Shown piece by piece: positions 25,570 to 34,926 of a stretch of DNA of 64,000 bases. Below the pieces are notes generated by a model. It saw only the letters and a program-made list of their open reading frames with translations. It had not been told where the DNA came from and made no database searches. The DNA is taken from the NCBI GenBank assembly GCA_947372465.1, contig CANBTT010000003.1:48528-112527 (forward strand), given 5' to 3'. The stretch comes from Burkholderiales bacterium (GTDB taxonomy: Bacteria > Pseudomonadota > Gammaproteobacteria > Burkholderiales > Burkholderiaceae_C). Each line of letters opens with the position of its first letter. Positions within the stretch are counted from its first letter, which is position 1. The translations under genes were made by a program, and so were the position numbers.

Positions 25570-27975
25570 ATGTCCGCCCTTTTTGCTGCAACCGACTTAG
25601 TGGTTCCTTTTGAGAATTTAAGAATGACCGACGTGGAATCGGTGGGAGGAAAAAATGCAAGTCTTGGAGAGATGATCTCTCAGCTCCCCAATGGCGTTCG
25701 AGTCCCAACCGGATTTGCCACCACCGCCTTTGCGTTCAGGGCTTTTTTAAAACACCAAGACTTGGATCAACGCATTCAAAATCGCCTCAAAACACTTGAC
25801 ATCGAAGACGTCAATGCTTTGGCACAAGCGGGCCATGAGATTCGCCAATGGATTGAGCTGCAACCTTTCCCCAAAGATCTAGAAAAGGCCATTCACGAGG
25901 CATATCAAAAACTTGACGCCAACGCCCAAGCTGCTGCGTCTTACGCTGTTCGCTCTTCTGCAACTGCAGAAGACCTGCCAGATGCATCATTTGCTGGACA
26001 ACAAGAAACTTTTTTAAATGTATCGGGCATCGACAATATTCTTTTGAAGATGAAAGAAGTATTTGCCTCCCTTTACAACGATCGCGCCATCAGTTATCGG
26101 GTACACAAAGGCTTTGATCATGAAAGCGTTGCACTCTCAGCTGGCGTACAAAGAATGGTCAGGTCCGATTTAGGCGCAGCAGGCGTTATGTTTACGCTCG
26201 ATACAGAGTCGGGCTTTGAAGACATTGTTTTTATCACCTCTAGCCTTGGTCTGGGAGAAACTGTGGTCCAAGGTGCGGTCAACCCCGATGAGTTCTATGT
26301 GCACAAACCCATCCTGAAAGCAGGTCATAAAGCCATCATTCGAAAAACCCTAGGCTCAAAACTTCAACAAATGATTTTTTGCTCGCCCGAGGAAACCAAA
26401 TCTTCGGGCAAGCTGGTCAAGACAATTGACGTTCCAACCGAATTGCGAAATCGCTACTCGCTGCAAGACCACGAAGTGCAAGAGTTGGCCTCTTACGCAC
26501 TGGCCATCGAAAAGCATTACGCACGCCCAATGGACATCGAATGGGGCAAGGACGGCAAAACAGGCGAATTGTTCATCCTTCAAGCAAGACCTGAGACCGT
26601 CAAAAGCCAACAAAAAGGGCAAATCGAACAACGCTATAAGCTCCGCGGGTCAAGTGCCATTTTGGCTGAAGGACGTGCCATTGGTCAAAAAATTGGCGCA
26701 GGCCCAGTCCGCTTGGTTCAACACATCTCAGAAATGGATCGGGTTCAAGCCGGTGATGTACTGGTCACGGATATGACGGACCCCAATTGGGAACCTGTCA
26801 TGAAAAGAGCCAGTGCCATCGTGACCAATCGAGGGGGACGAACTTGCCACGCAGCCATCATTGCCAGAGAACTTGGCATACCTGCAGTCGTTGGATGTGG
26901 CAATGCAACCGACGTCTTGACGGAAGGCGCATTGGTGACCGTCAGTTGTGCCGAAGGCGATACAGGCCTGATCTATGACGGCCTCCTTGAGACAGAAGTG
27001 ATTGAAGTCACTCGTGGTGAAATGCCTGCAATCAAAACCAAAATCATGATGAATGTGGGCAACCCCCATTTGGCCTTTGACTTTTGCCAATTGCCCAACG
27101 ATGGCGTTGGTTTGGCTCGCTTGGAGTTCATCATCAACAACAACATTGGCATCCATCCAAAAGCCATTTTGGACTACCCCAACATTGACACCGATTTGAA
27201 AAAGGCGGTTGAGTCTGTGGCCAGGGGCCACGCCTCGCCCAAAGCCTTTTATGTGGACAAAGTGGCTGAAGGTGTTGCCACCATTGCTGCTGCCTTTTGG
27301 CCCAAGCCCGTGATCGTTAGGTTGTCCGACTTCAAGTCAAATGAATACCGCAAACTCATTGGCGGGAGTCGCTATGAACCAGAGGAAGAGAATCCAATGC
27401 TCGGCTTTAGAGGTGCTGCCCGGTACTTGAGCGCAGACTTCAATGAAGCTTTTGCCATGGAGTGTGATGCCCTCAAACGCGTTCGTAACGAAATGGGACT
27501 CACCAATGTGCAAGTGATGGTTCCCTTTGTTCGCACCTTGAATCAAGCCAAGCGAGTCATTGAATTGCTTGCTGAAAATGGACTCGAAAGAGGTGTCAAT
27601 GGTTTAAAAATCATCATGATGTGCGAAGTCCCAAGCAATGCCATTCTTGCCGAAGACTTCCTTGAGTATTTTGATGGCTTCTCGATTGGATCGAACGATC
27701 TGACTCAACTTACTCTTGGGCTGGACCGAGATTCTGGTTTGGCATTGCTCGCAGCCGACTTTGATGAAAGAGATCCAGCGGTCCAAGCACTGCTAAAGCA
27801 AGCCATCAATGCCTGCCTCAAACACGGTAAATATGTGGGGATCTGTGGCCAAGGCCCCAGCGATCACCCCGATTTCGCCCAGTGGTTGGTAGACGCCAAC
27901 ATCAGCTCCATCTCCCTCAATCCCGACAGCGTTGTGAGCACTTGGCAAGACATCGCCAAGCACCAAAAACCTTAA
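25570..27975 (+). CDS. ppsA: Phosphoenolpyruvate synthase
   Basis: An 801-residue enzyme that makes PEP from pyruvate and ATP for gluconeogenesis. The N-terminal ATP-binding domain includes [20 protein letters not shown]. The phosphohistidine domain has [14 protein letters not shown] with the catalytic His at 427. The C-terminal PEP/pyruvate barrel includes [14 protein letters not shown] and [18 protein letters not shown] nine bases before the ATG at 25570 fixes the start; a longer TTG frame from 25522 is rejected. Its activity should be controlled by the divergent ppsR. Confidence 0.97.
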   Translation: MSALFAATDLVVPFENLRMTDVESVGGKNASLGEMISQLPNGVRVPTGFATTAFAFRAFLKHQDLDQRIQNRLKTLDIEDVNALAQAGHEIRQWIELQPFPKDLEKAIHEAYQKLDANAQAAASYAVRSSATAEDLPDASFAGQQETFLNVSGIDNILLKMKEVFASLYNDRAISYRVHKGFDHESVALSAGVQRMVRSDLGAAGVMFTLDTESGFEDIVFITSSLGLGETVVQGAVNPDEFYVHKPILKAGHKAIIRKTLGSKLQQMIFCSPEETKSSGKLVKTIDVPTELRNRYSLQDHEVQELASYALAIEKHYARPMDIEWGKDGKTGELFILQARPETVKSQQKGQIEQRYKLRGSSAILAEGRAIGQKIGAGPVRLVQHISEMDRVQAGDVLVTDMTDPNWEPVMKRASAIVTNRGGRTCHAAIIARELGIPAVVGCGNATDVLTEGALVTVSCAEGDTGLIYDGLLETEVIEVTRGEMPAIKTKIMMNVGNPHLAFDFCQLPNDGVGLARLEFIINNNIGIHPKAILDYPNIDTDLKKAVESVARGHASPKAFYVDKVAEGVATIAAAFWPKPVIVRLSDFKSNEYRKLIGGSRYEPEEENPMLGFRGAARYLSADFNEAFAMECDALKRVRNEMGLTNVQVMVPFVRTLNQAKRVIELLAENGLERGVNGLKIIMMCEVPSNAILAEDFLEYFDGFSIGSNDLTQLTLGLDRDSGLALLAADFDERDPAVQALLKQAINACLKHGKYVGICGQGPSDHPDFAQWLVDANISSISLNPDSVVSTWQDIAKHQKP

Positions 27976-27987
27976 CCCCCCCGACGA

Positions 27988-28302
27988 TTAGCGGTCGTTT
28001 GCTTTCGTTCGAATATAGGCCCAGATAAAGTCCATGTCTTTTTCTGAGACTACGCCCTTCCAAGGCGGCATTTGACCCTTGCCGTTTTGGACAGAGTTCT
28101 CAAATCTTTGGCGCTCGCTTACTTTCAGTTTCCTCAGGTCAAAACTTTGGCCTGAATTGACCAAGTTCTCTCCATGGCATGTGTAGCAATAGGTTGTGTA
28201 GATTTTCTCGCCCATCTCTGCCTTGGCGTCGTCTTGGGCCAAAGAAGGCATCGCCAGTGCAAACGCTAGGGCTCCAAGAGCCCATAAATTATTCGGTTTC
28301 AT
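27988..28302 (-). CDS. Small periplasmic c-type cytochrome
   Basis: A 104-residue protein with a signal peptide ending near SLAQ and one heme-binding motif CYTCH at residues 39-43; M78 in GQMPPW is the likely second ligand. It is a class I cytochrome of the type that accepts electrons from PQQ dehydrogenases. It is encoded 11 bases downstream of a small exported protein and near the PQQ dehydrogenase on the same strand, which supports a role as its electron acceptor. A terminator at 28691-28729 lies between, so co-transcription is not certain. Confidence 0.9.
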   Translation of the reverse strand: MKPNNLWALGALAFALAMPSLAQDDAKAEMGEKIYTTYCYTCHGENLVNSGQSFDLRKLKVSERQRFENSVQNGKGQMPPWKGVVSEKDMDFIWAYIRTKANDR

Positions 28303-28313
28303 GTCTTACTTTT

Positions 28314-28616
28314 TCAATGCGCGGGCGCAAAGCCCAATTTTGTTAAATATTCAGCGACTTCGAAACGACAAACATCAATAGATTTTCTCGTCTCCGCTGA
28401 GCTCATGTCGCTCAACACTTTGACTGAATCCCACCCTTCGTGAACTTTTTGGCTGTAGGCTTGCCCTTGCTGCGTTTTGGCGTCGGTGATGGTATCAATC
28501 TCTTTCTTAAGGGGCTCAAAATTGCAGCTTGCAGACCAGGCACTGCTCAAAAGAGACGCGCTGATCACTGCGCCTTTTAAATATATCAAACTCATTTTTA
28601 ATAATCGTGTGCTCAT
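28314..28616 (-). CDS. Small exported protein of unknown function
   Basis: A protein of about 100 residues that I do not recognise. It has a hydrophobic signal region (GAVISASLLSSAWS) and a mature part of roughly 70 residues with two cysteines, in ASCNFEPLK and SIDVCRFEV, that could form a disulfide. I use the ATG at 28616; an ATG at 28595 would give a shorter signal, and a TTG at 28658 a longer one; none has a clear ribosome binding site. It precedes the cytochrome c gene by 11 bases, so a role in assembly or electron transfer around the PQQ dehydrogenase is an inference only. Confidence 0.6.
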   Translation of the reverse strand: MSTRLLKMSLIYLKGAVISASLLSSAWSASCNFEPLKKEIDTITDAKTQQGQAYSQKVHEGWDSVKVLSDMSSAETRKSIDVCRFEVAEYLTKLGFAPAH

Positions 28617-28690
28617 CAATCCGATGACTTTCAAAAAAAATGTCCAAGCTTCCGTCAATTGAAGTTGGACATCTATTCAACCCCCCAGCT

Positions 28691-28729
28691 AAAAACCCCC
28701 TAAACCGTGAAATCTCAAAGCAAAGGGGG
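28691..28729 (-). terminator. Rho-independent terminator after the PQQ dehydrogenase gene
   Basis: On the minus strand CCCCCT (28729-28724) pairs with AGGGGG (28101-offset region 28701-28696) across a 22-base loop and is followed by five T at 28695-28691. The loop is long, so efficiency is uncertain and partial read-through to the cytochrome genes is possible. Confidence 0.65.
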
Positions 28730-28741
28730 CTCCATCAATTT

Positions 28742-30445
28742 TTATTTATCAAACAATGCGAAGGTCCAAAGTGTTGCACCCGGAGCCACCTTCTCCAAAT
28801 TGGGATCTCCAGCTCTAAGCGCATAAACACCACCAATGCCACTGAGCACCGTGACGTATTGGCGACCATTTTTCTCCCAAGTCACAGGCTGAGACAGCAT
28901 GCCTGAATTGGTTTGGAAACTCCAAAGCAATTTGCCATTGTTGGCATCGTACGCTTGGAACTCACCCGTCATCACACCAGTGAACACCAAATTGGATTGC
29001 GTCACAAGCGTTGAAGACCAGTTCGGACTCTTAAAGGGCACTTCCCATGAAGATTTGCCTGTCAAGGGGTCGACCGCTTTTAAATGGCCCCTGACATTGG
29101 GATCATCAAAAATCGTCGTTCTTTTGACCGTGCCAGGACCTGACGGTTTACCAGGCGTGAATTGTTCAGGTTCTGGTGCCTGGTACGTCATGCCGATATG
29201 CAGTGTGTTCATGTACAACTTTTGTGTCACGGGGCTAAAAGCAACGTGCTGCCAGTTGATACCACCCGATGTAGAGGGCCATACCGTCACATTGCGACCC
29301 GCCACTGCACCATTGAACACATCGGTGTAATTGGGGCGCCCGGTTTTCAGGTCAATGCCATCCGCCCAATTGACTTTCTCAAATGGGTTGGCAGCAATCA
29401 ACTTGCCCGTGGCCGCATCCAATACGTACAAAAACCCGCTTCGATTGGCCTGCATCACAACTTTTTGAGGCTTGCCGTTGATCTTTAAAGTCGCTTGAAT
29501 GGGCGTCTGCACGGCATCGTAATCAAAGGGATCGTTGGGTGATGTTTGATAGTGCCACACCAACTCGCCTGTTTTGGGTTTGAGGGCAATGATTGAATTG
29601 GTGTAGAGATTGTCGCCTTTTCGCCCCCTTGGATTCCAAGGAGAGGGGTTACCCGTTCCCCAGTACACCAAATCCAACTCTGGATCGTAACTACCCGTCA
29701 CCCAGGAGCTTCCACCACCCGTGACGTTGGAGTCTTTGTCCCAAGTCTCAGCCCCCTTTTCACCCGCTGCAGGCACGGTGTAATGCCGCCATAAATGCTG
29801 TCCCGTCTTGGCATCGTAGCCTTCGATGAAGCCTCTGTGGCCGTACTCTGCACCAGCCACACCAACAATTGCAACCCCTCCAACCACCAAGGGCGCACCC
29901 GTCATGGCATAACCATTTTCTATGGTTGCGGGTGCAGGAGAAGCCGTTCTCCAAATTTCTTTGCCTGTTTTGGCATCAAGCGCAATCGTCACATTGTTCA
30001 TCAGTGAACGAATGAATTTGCCCTCATATAGAGCACCCCCTCTGTTCACAATACCGCAGCAAACCACCCGAAGCGTTTCTGGAGGATAGTCATGCGATAT
30101 CCGCCAAATAGGTTTACCAGTCAACGCATCAACCGCCGAGGTCGAATTGTGTGTGGTCGCGTAAATAACGCCATCGTGAATGATGGGGAAGGACTCTGCT
30201 CCCCTCATGTCGTTCATTGAGTACGACCAAATGGGCACCAACTTTTTGACGTTGGACTTGTTGATTTTATTCAAAGGACTAAAGCGTTGAGCGTTGTAGC
30301 CCATACCATAAACGAGCACATCGCCCGAAGTGTTACCATCATTGAGCAAATCTTGAGTTGTCTGAGCACTTGCGCCTACGGCTAGAACCCCCATCATCAA
30401 GCTCAATAAAAAATTGATCTGCACTGATTTTTTAATTTTCATCAC
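28742..30445 (-). CDS. PQQ-dependent alcohol dehydrogenase, predicted lanthanide type
   Basis: A 567-residue periplasmic quinoprotein with a signal peptide ending near ASAQ and eight-bladed propeller repeats (DAKTG and DALTG turns). The vicinal disulfide is C129-C130. Predicted metal ligands are E200 (VAGAEYGHRG), N266 (GTGNPSPW) and the catalytic D308 in NDPFDYD. D310, two residues after the catalytic Asp, is the extra acidic ligand that distinguishes lanthanide-dependent XoxF/PedH enzymes from calcium forms. There is no fused cytochrome domain, so the separate cytochrome c at 27988 probably takes the electrons. The substrate alcohol is not evident. Confidence 0.9.
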   Translation of the reverse strand: MMKIKKSVQINFLLSLMMGVLAVGASAQTTQDLLNDGNTSGDVLVYGMGYNAQRFSPLNKINKSNVKKLVPIWSYSMNDMRGAESFPIIHDGVIYATTHNSTSAVDALTGKPIWRISHDYPPETLRVVCCGIVNRGGALYEGKFIRSLMNNVTIALDAKTGKEIWRTASPAPATIENGYAMTGAPLVVGGVAIVGVAGAEYGHRGFIEGYDAKTGQHLWRHYTVPAAGEKGAETWDKDSNVTGGGSSWVTGSYDPELDLVYWGTGNPSPWNPRGRKGDNLYTNSIIALKPKTGELVWHYQTSPNDPFDYDAVQTPIQATLKINGKPQKVVMQANRSGFLYVLDAATGKLIAANPFEKVNWADGIDLKTGRPNYTDVFNGAVAGRNVTVWPSTSGGINWQHVAFSPVTQKLYMNTLHIGMTYQAPEPEQFTPGKPSGPGTVKRTTIFDDPNVRGHLKAVDPLTGKSSWEVPFKSPNWSSTLVTQSNLVFTGVMTGEFQAYDANNGKLLWSFQTNSGMLSQPVTWEKNGRQYVTVLSGIGGVYALRAGDPNLEKVAPGATLWTFALFDK

Positions 30446-30543
30446 TTGTCTCCTTTTGTGCTGGAATTGTAAAGTTCTGATCTTGCCTGAAAGCTATGAT
30501 TAACCATTAGATGAAGGTTCAGGGATTGAGATTCACATAAATG

Positions 30544-30567
30544 TAAAAAGCCCACATCCAGTGGGCT
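30544..30567 (-). terminator. Rho-independent terminator after the exported hydrolase
   Basis: On the minus strand AGCCCAC (30567-30561) pairs with GTGGGCT (30555-30549) over a 5-base loop, followed by TTTTT. It separates the hydrolase transcript from the PQQ dehydrogenase gene downstream. Confidence 0.8.
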
Positions 30568-30600
30568 CTCGGGCTCAAGGTAGAAGTCCCACCCTTTCGT

Positions 30601-31797
30601 CTAGTCTTTGAGTCGACGAACAATCCAAGGCAAAACAATATCTGTGAATATTTCATGATCTTTTAATGTTTTTGATCGCCCCATATGACCACCCTCAGGG
30701 TTTACCCAAGCCTCTTTGGGAGACCCAGATCGCAAGAGCAGGTACAGGTCTTCGATTGGCACCTGAGTGTCCTTGGAACCATTGATCAACAGCATGGGCG
30801 CAGAAGGCTTCTCCAGCCAACCAGCATCCTTTAAAGACATCTTCGGACCGTAGGCCAAGAAATCATCCAAGGTCTTGACCCCGTAAATGGCCGAACGCGC
30901 TTCAAACAATCCAAAAATATATTCGGTATTGCCCAAAGCTTTTCTTTGCCATTGTGCTTGGAAATACTCATGAACGGGCCCAGCTTGTACGACCACCCCC
31001 TTCAAGCGCTTGATCTCTGTGTAGGCCACTCTGGCCGACCAATGTCCGCCCCAACTTCCCCCAAAAACCACGATCCTGCTGGCATCGATATCTGAGCGCT
31101 TTTGCAATGCATCAATTGCAGCCGTAAAAACGCCCTCAGCACCTGGCTCAATTCTTATCTTGCTCTCTCCAGTCCCAGGCATGTCCATGGAGAGAAAAGC
31201 CACGCCATGCTTTAAATACTCAGCTTCGCGAATGGCATTGTTCTCTTTTCTTGAATCCAATCCCCCAACGGTGATCACAATGGGAGGCTTTGCAATCCCC
31301 TTGGGTTTGCGCAGGTAGCCCGTGATGGGTTGGCCTTTAAATTCAAACGTAAAAGACTCAATGACAGGGTCTACCAATTTTGCGTACGCCTTGAATGACT
31401 CTTTCGCTTTCTCATAAGATCTCACCGTCATGGGTGAGTCTTCCACGGGAAATCGACCAAACAAATAGTACTGCATGGCTTGTTGATAGGCTTTGGCTGC
31501 CGCATTTTTGTCCTTTGACTCAAGCAAGCGAGCTTCGCTTGAATAGTGGTCTCCTATGGGCATCCAAGCCAAAGCCCAGTCATCGTGGCTCAAGCTTTTC
31601 AGATTTTTAAGCGCTTGTTCCACATCGCTCGCCTTCAACTCCGCCACAGGATAAGCGCCTCGGTTGGCCCTTTCTTGAATTTCGGTCTTGAGTTGCTCCA
31701 ATGTGCGAGGAGGCGCAATTTGTGCGTATCCGACAACGGCCCAAAAAATTGAAATGAATGAAATACAGAAAAATTTAAAAAGTTGGGATTGCTTCAC
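30601..31797 (-). CDS. Exported alpha/beta hydrolase (FrsA/esterase-like)
   Basis: A 398-residue protein with a signal peptide ending around VGYAQ. After a helical region of about 150 residues comes an alpha/beta-hydrolase domain: ITVGGLDSRKE, DMPGTGES, the nucleophile elbow GGSWGGHWS, LINGSKDTQVP with the acid, and PEGGHMG with the histidine. The layout recalls FrsA/DUF1100-type esterases with an N-terminal cap. Periplasmic location suggests hydrolysis of an imported ester or amide. It has its own terminator and a 296-base upstream gap. Confidence 0.83.
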   Translation of the reverse strand: MKQSQLFKFFCISFISIFWAVVGYAQIAPPRTLEQLKTEIQERANRGAYPVAELKASDVEQALKNLKSLSHDDWALAWMPIGDHYSSEARLLESKDKNAAAKAYQQAMQYYLFGRFPVEDSPMTVRSYEKAKESFKAYAKLVDPVIESFTFEFKGQPITGYLRKPKGIAKPPIVITVGGLDSRKENNAIREAEYLKHGVAFLSMDMPGTGESKIRIEPGAEGVFTAAIDALQKRSDIDASRIVVFGGSWGGHWSARVAYTEIKRLKGVVVQAGPVHEYFQAQWQRKALGNTEYIFGLFEARSAIYGVKTLDDFLAYGPKMSLKDAGWLEKPSAPMLLINGSKDTQVPIEDLYLLLRSGSPKEAWVNPEGGHMGRSKTLKDHEIFTDIVLPWIVRRLKD

Positions 31798-31999
31798 GGG
31801 ATAAGCCTTTTAAAAAGAATGTTCAGTGGATTCGACTGCTTTTTTAAGAAATCCTTAAAAAGCCCAGACACCTCATTTTGTCGCTTAGCTTAAATCTAAA
31901 AAGACACGAAAGAACTAGAGATAAATCCCAGGCCACAGGCTCAATAAATCCCCGCTCGTACCGATAAGATAAATACGCAGACGCTTTTAAGGGGTAAAA

Positions 32000-32074
32000 A
32001 TGGTCACTTTTGTTATTGCCATGACAGCTTTGACTTTGGCTTTGATTTTCTTATTCATGATGTTTGATAAATGA
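32000..32074 (+). CDS. Predicted 24-residue single-span membrane peptide
   Basis: A short frame begins at an ATG preceded by TTAAGGGG with ideal spacing and encodes MVTFVIAMTALTLALIFLFM followed by MFDK. Nearly the whole chain is one hydrophobic helix with a charged C-terminal end, like known small membrane proteins that bind larger enzymes. It lies alone on the plus strand between two minus-strand genes. A TAAGAT box about 30 bases upstream could be a promoter element, but no clear -35 is seen. Only the composition and the ribosome binding site support it. Confidence 0.5.
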   Translation: MVTFVIAMTALTLALIFLFMMFDK

Positions 32075-32093
32075 AGTCATTGCAGTCAACGTT

Positions 32094-32717
32094 TCAACAC
32101 TTACCGGGATAAGTAACTCGCCCGTCGGTTTCTGGCTTAATTTTCAAAGCTTTGGTCAGCAATCCATTGCCATAGTAACTGCTCACTGTCACTGAAATCT
32201 CTACAATTTGCTTGGGCGTGAAGAATTTTGAAAACCTCTCAAACGTTTCGTCCTTGACATCGCCCCCTTGGGCCATCTCATCAACAAAACCAAGCATGGC
32301 TTTTTCTTTTTCATCAAAAAGCAACGAAGTCTTCCAATTTTGAAGAGCCATTATTTTTTCATTGGGGTACTTGCAAGCGTTGGCCAGTGCGTAATGCTGA
32401 TTGAGCTCATATTCCGAGCCCACAATGGCTGCCGTGCGAATGATGACCAATTCCCTTAAAAACCTCGATGTCTCTGCCTCTAAGCGTATCGCTCTTGCCA
32501 GTGCCAAGGTACCCTCCATCATTTTAGGGGCATGACCGGTGGTAAGCTGCAGATTGATGATCGCTCCACCCGAGGCTTGCCTAGATGCTTGCTCTTTGAT
32601 CAATATCGGATCAGTAAAGGGCTGCGGAATGTCAGGCAACCGGGAATACGTACCATCCGCTAGAGCGAATCCAAAAAATGCACAGGCCAACAAAAGTGTC
32701 CATCTTCTTTTTATCAA
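32094..32717 (-). CDS. Exported carboxymuconolactone decarboxylase / AhpD-fold protein
   Basis: A 207-residue protein with a signal peptide (LLLACAFFGFALA). The CMD domain is visible in RELVIIRTAAIVGSEYELNQ followed by HYALANA. The CxxC of AhpD peroxidases is missing (only C113-like in NACKYPNEK), so a thiol peroxidase role is unlikely. Export of a CMD-fold protein is uncommon but known in groups associated with secreted enzymes. No function is assigned. It has a 136-base gap before the kinase gene upstream. Confidence 0.8.
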   Translation of the reverse strand: MIKRRWTLLLACAFFGFALADGTYSRLPDIPQPFTDPILIKEQASRQASGGAIINLQLTTGHAPKMMEGTLALARAIRLEAETSRFLRELVIIRTAAIVGSEYELNQHYALANACKYPNEKIMALQNWKTSLLFDEKEKAMLGFVDEMAQGGDVKDETFERFSKFFTPKQIVEISVTVSSYYGNGLLTKALKIKPETDGRVTYPGKC

Positions 32718-32853
32718 GTTCAGCTCCGGTGAGTAATTCAGGCAAACTTTTCGCTCTTTGACAAGAACGGCAAGTCTTTAAGAACTTGACTCTAGCACGG
32801 TTTACTTGATCACAACCTAGCAACAACACTTAGACGGCCAAGGTGTTTTGCCC

Positions 32854-34926
32854 CTAGCTCAAAGCGTTTTCGTCTTTAAGACAGACCTTGATGAACAGCT
32901 CCTCTAGCGTTTTTCTTTTGATGGGCTTTGAACAAAATTCATCAATCCCTACCTCCTTGCACTTGCGTCTGTCTTGCTCAGAAAGAGAGGCCGAGAGTGC
33001 AACGATTGGTGTGACTTGCCTTCCAACATCAGCGGTTTCAAGCTGGCGAATTGCCGCCGTCGCAGAAAATCCGTCCAAAATTGGCATGTGACAATCCATT
33101 AAAATCAAATCGAATTTTTCTTTTTTATATCTCTCAATGGCTTGCTGTCCATCATTGGCCAAAATACATTCACACCCCAGAGACTCAATCAAGGTACCGT
33201 ACACCGATCGAATCATTTCATTGTCATCGGCAAGCAATACCCGAAGATCTTTCAATGAACGGCCGCTGTTGACACTTTTCAAGTGCTCTAGTTCATTGTC
33301 ATCCTTGACACGCTGCCTGCACTCCACGGGCAAGGTGACTGTGAATTCACTCCCCTTAGACAACTCAGAATGCACTTGAATGATGCCGTCCATGAGCTCA
33401 ACCAACTTTCTAGTGATTGACAATCCAAGACCAGTGCCCCCATACGAGCGACTCTCAGTTGCATCCACCTGAAAAAAAGGCTTAAAGAGATTCTCCATCT
33501 CAGATTTGGGTATTCCAATGCCTGTGTCTTTGAATGAACAAACCAAGACAGCAAAATCCTTTTCTGTAGAGTTAAATTTCAATGAGGTGTTGATGCTGAT
33601 GCTCCCTTCATGTGTGAACTTAACAGCATTGGCAACCAAATTGGTGATGACTTGAATCAATCGAAGTTGATCCACATTGATCAAAATACCGTCTGGAATT
33701 GAACTTTTTGCTGAAATTGCAATGCCTTTGCTCTTGGCCAGAGGGGTAAAAAGTTCAATGCAATTATTGATGATGGGTGCGAAATTTTCGAACCTGCGAT
33801 TGATCACAAGCGCATGGGCTTGAATTTTTGAATCGTCAAGAATTGCATTCAATAAATTGATCAAATGTCCACTTGCAGTGCTGATGAGGTGAATCATTTT
33901 TTCTTGTTCAACATTTACACCTGAATTACCCAAAATCTCACAGGCCGCCAAAATGCCACTGACCGGCGTGCGCAATTCATGGCTCATATTGGCAATAAAT
34001 TTCGCATGCAGCTCAGCATCGACCTTGTTCAGATGCTCTCTGATCGAGACACGGGTTTGCTTTTTGTAAATGGCTTGGATCAAAATCGCACCAGCAAGCA
34101 AACAAACAATACCAATTGAAACTGCAAAAATTAGAATGAAAAGTGAGCGCGTCCAAAACAAGCCGCTTTCAAACAAATTAAACGAAGACTGCACCAACAA
34201 ATCCAAATTCACTGACTTATTTGCAATCCCATCTTTATAAAATGGATTGAACTGATTTTTATCAATGCCTTTGAGATGGGTGGAAGTGATCTCAAGCTCA
34301 GTCCATCTCAATGAAAGATGCATTCCGTAGGACTTAAAAATATCATTGACCAATTCATCAATCCAACTCGGATCAATGACACCAATCACCGCACCAACGT
34401 ATTGACCATCATCCAAATGGACCGATAAAACCCTTGCAGCTAAACGCCTGGTTCCTTTTGTAACCGTTGTAGAAACAGGCAGGTCAAAGACTGAATTTTT
34501 TGCAATTTTCACTGCTTCTTCAAACGACATTGGAAGGTCTAAACTTGGCGAAAATGCAATCGGCCTGGCCTCGCGGTCCAGCACAATAATGTTTCTGATC
34601 GCCGTATTCTTGAAAGGATAGTTTCTCAATAGCTCAAATGAACTGATGCTTTGGAGATCTTTTGAAGTCTTAACAATTTTCCTCGCCGCCTCCAATCTCT
34701 CATCCAAGTAAAGTACTTGTCCCTCAAAATTTGAGATGACCATCCGTTCAACGGCTTGGGAACCAATGAACTTGTTGTTGATTTCTTGTTGATGCAATAT
34801 TGAAATGTAACTGGCAACCATCGCAAGCATGGACACGATGATCAGCATCAATGCACCCCACAAAAGGCGAATCTTTACTTTTTCTTTTCTAAAAAGTTGC
34901 GCTTCAATGGAGTCAATTTTCTTCAT
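32854..34926 (-). CDS. Hybrid sensor histidine kinase
   Basis: A 690-residue membrane sensor. A first membrane span lies at about 21-43, a periplasmic sensing region of about 215 residues follows, and a second span is at about 260-285. HisKA has the phosphoacceptor H316 in NMSHELRTP; the ATPase domain has N433 (N box), DTGIGIP and GGTGLGLSI; and a C-terminal receiver has DD near 567 and phosphoacceptor D611 in ILMDCHMP. There is no HPt domain and no response regulator nearby, so output must go through distant partners. Its ATG overlaps the stop of the solute-binding protein gene. Confidence 0.94.
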   Translation of the reverse strand: MKKIDSIEAQLFRKEKVKIRLLWGALMLIIVSMLAMVASYISILHQQEINNKFIGSQAVERMVISNFEGQVLYLDERLEAARKIVKTSKDLQSISSFELLRNYPFKNTAIRNIIVLDREARPIAFSPSLDLPMSFEEAVKIAKNSVFDLPVSTTVTKGTRRLAARVLSVHLDDGQYVGAVIGVIDPSWIDELVNDIFKSYGMHLSLRWTELEITSTHLKGIDKNQFNPFYKDGIANKSVNLDLLVQSSFNLFESGLFWTRSLFILIFAVSIGIVCLLAGAILIQAIYKKQTRVSIREHLNKVDAELHAKFIANMSHELRTPVSGILAACEILGNSGVNVEQEKMIHLISTASGHLINLLNAILDDSKIQAHALVINRRFENFAPIINNCIELFTPLAKSKGIAISAKSSIPDGILINVDQLRLIQVITNLVANAVKFTHEGSISINTSLKFNSTEKDFAVLVCSFKDTGIGIPKSEMENLFKPFFQVDATESRSYGGTGLGLSITRKLVELMDGIIQVHSELSKGSEFTVTLPVECRQRVKDDNELEHLKSVNSGRSLKDLRVLLADDNEMIRSVYGTLIESLGCECILANDGQQAIERYKKEKFDLILMDCHMPILDGFSATAAIRQLETADVGRQVTPIVALSASLSEQDRRKCKEVGIDEFCSKPIKRKTLEELFIKVCLKDENALS

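Noticed and set aside
28617..28658. TTG-initiated extension of the small exported two-cysteine protein
   Set aside because: It adds a charged leader before the signal region and has no ribosome binding site.
28742..30445. Loss of the catalytic residue at K289 in ALKPKTG of the PQQ dehydrogenase
   Set aside because: On reconsideration the catalytic Asp of this family lies in the later NDPFDYD stretch and is present.
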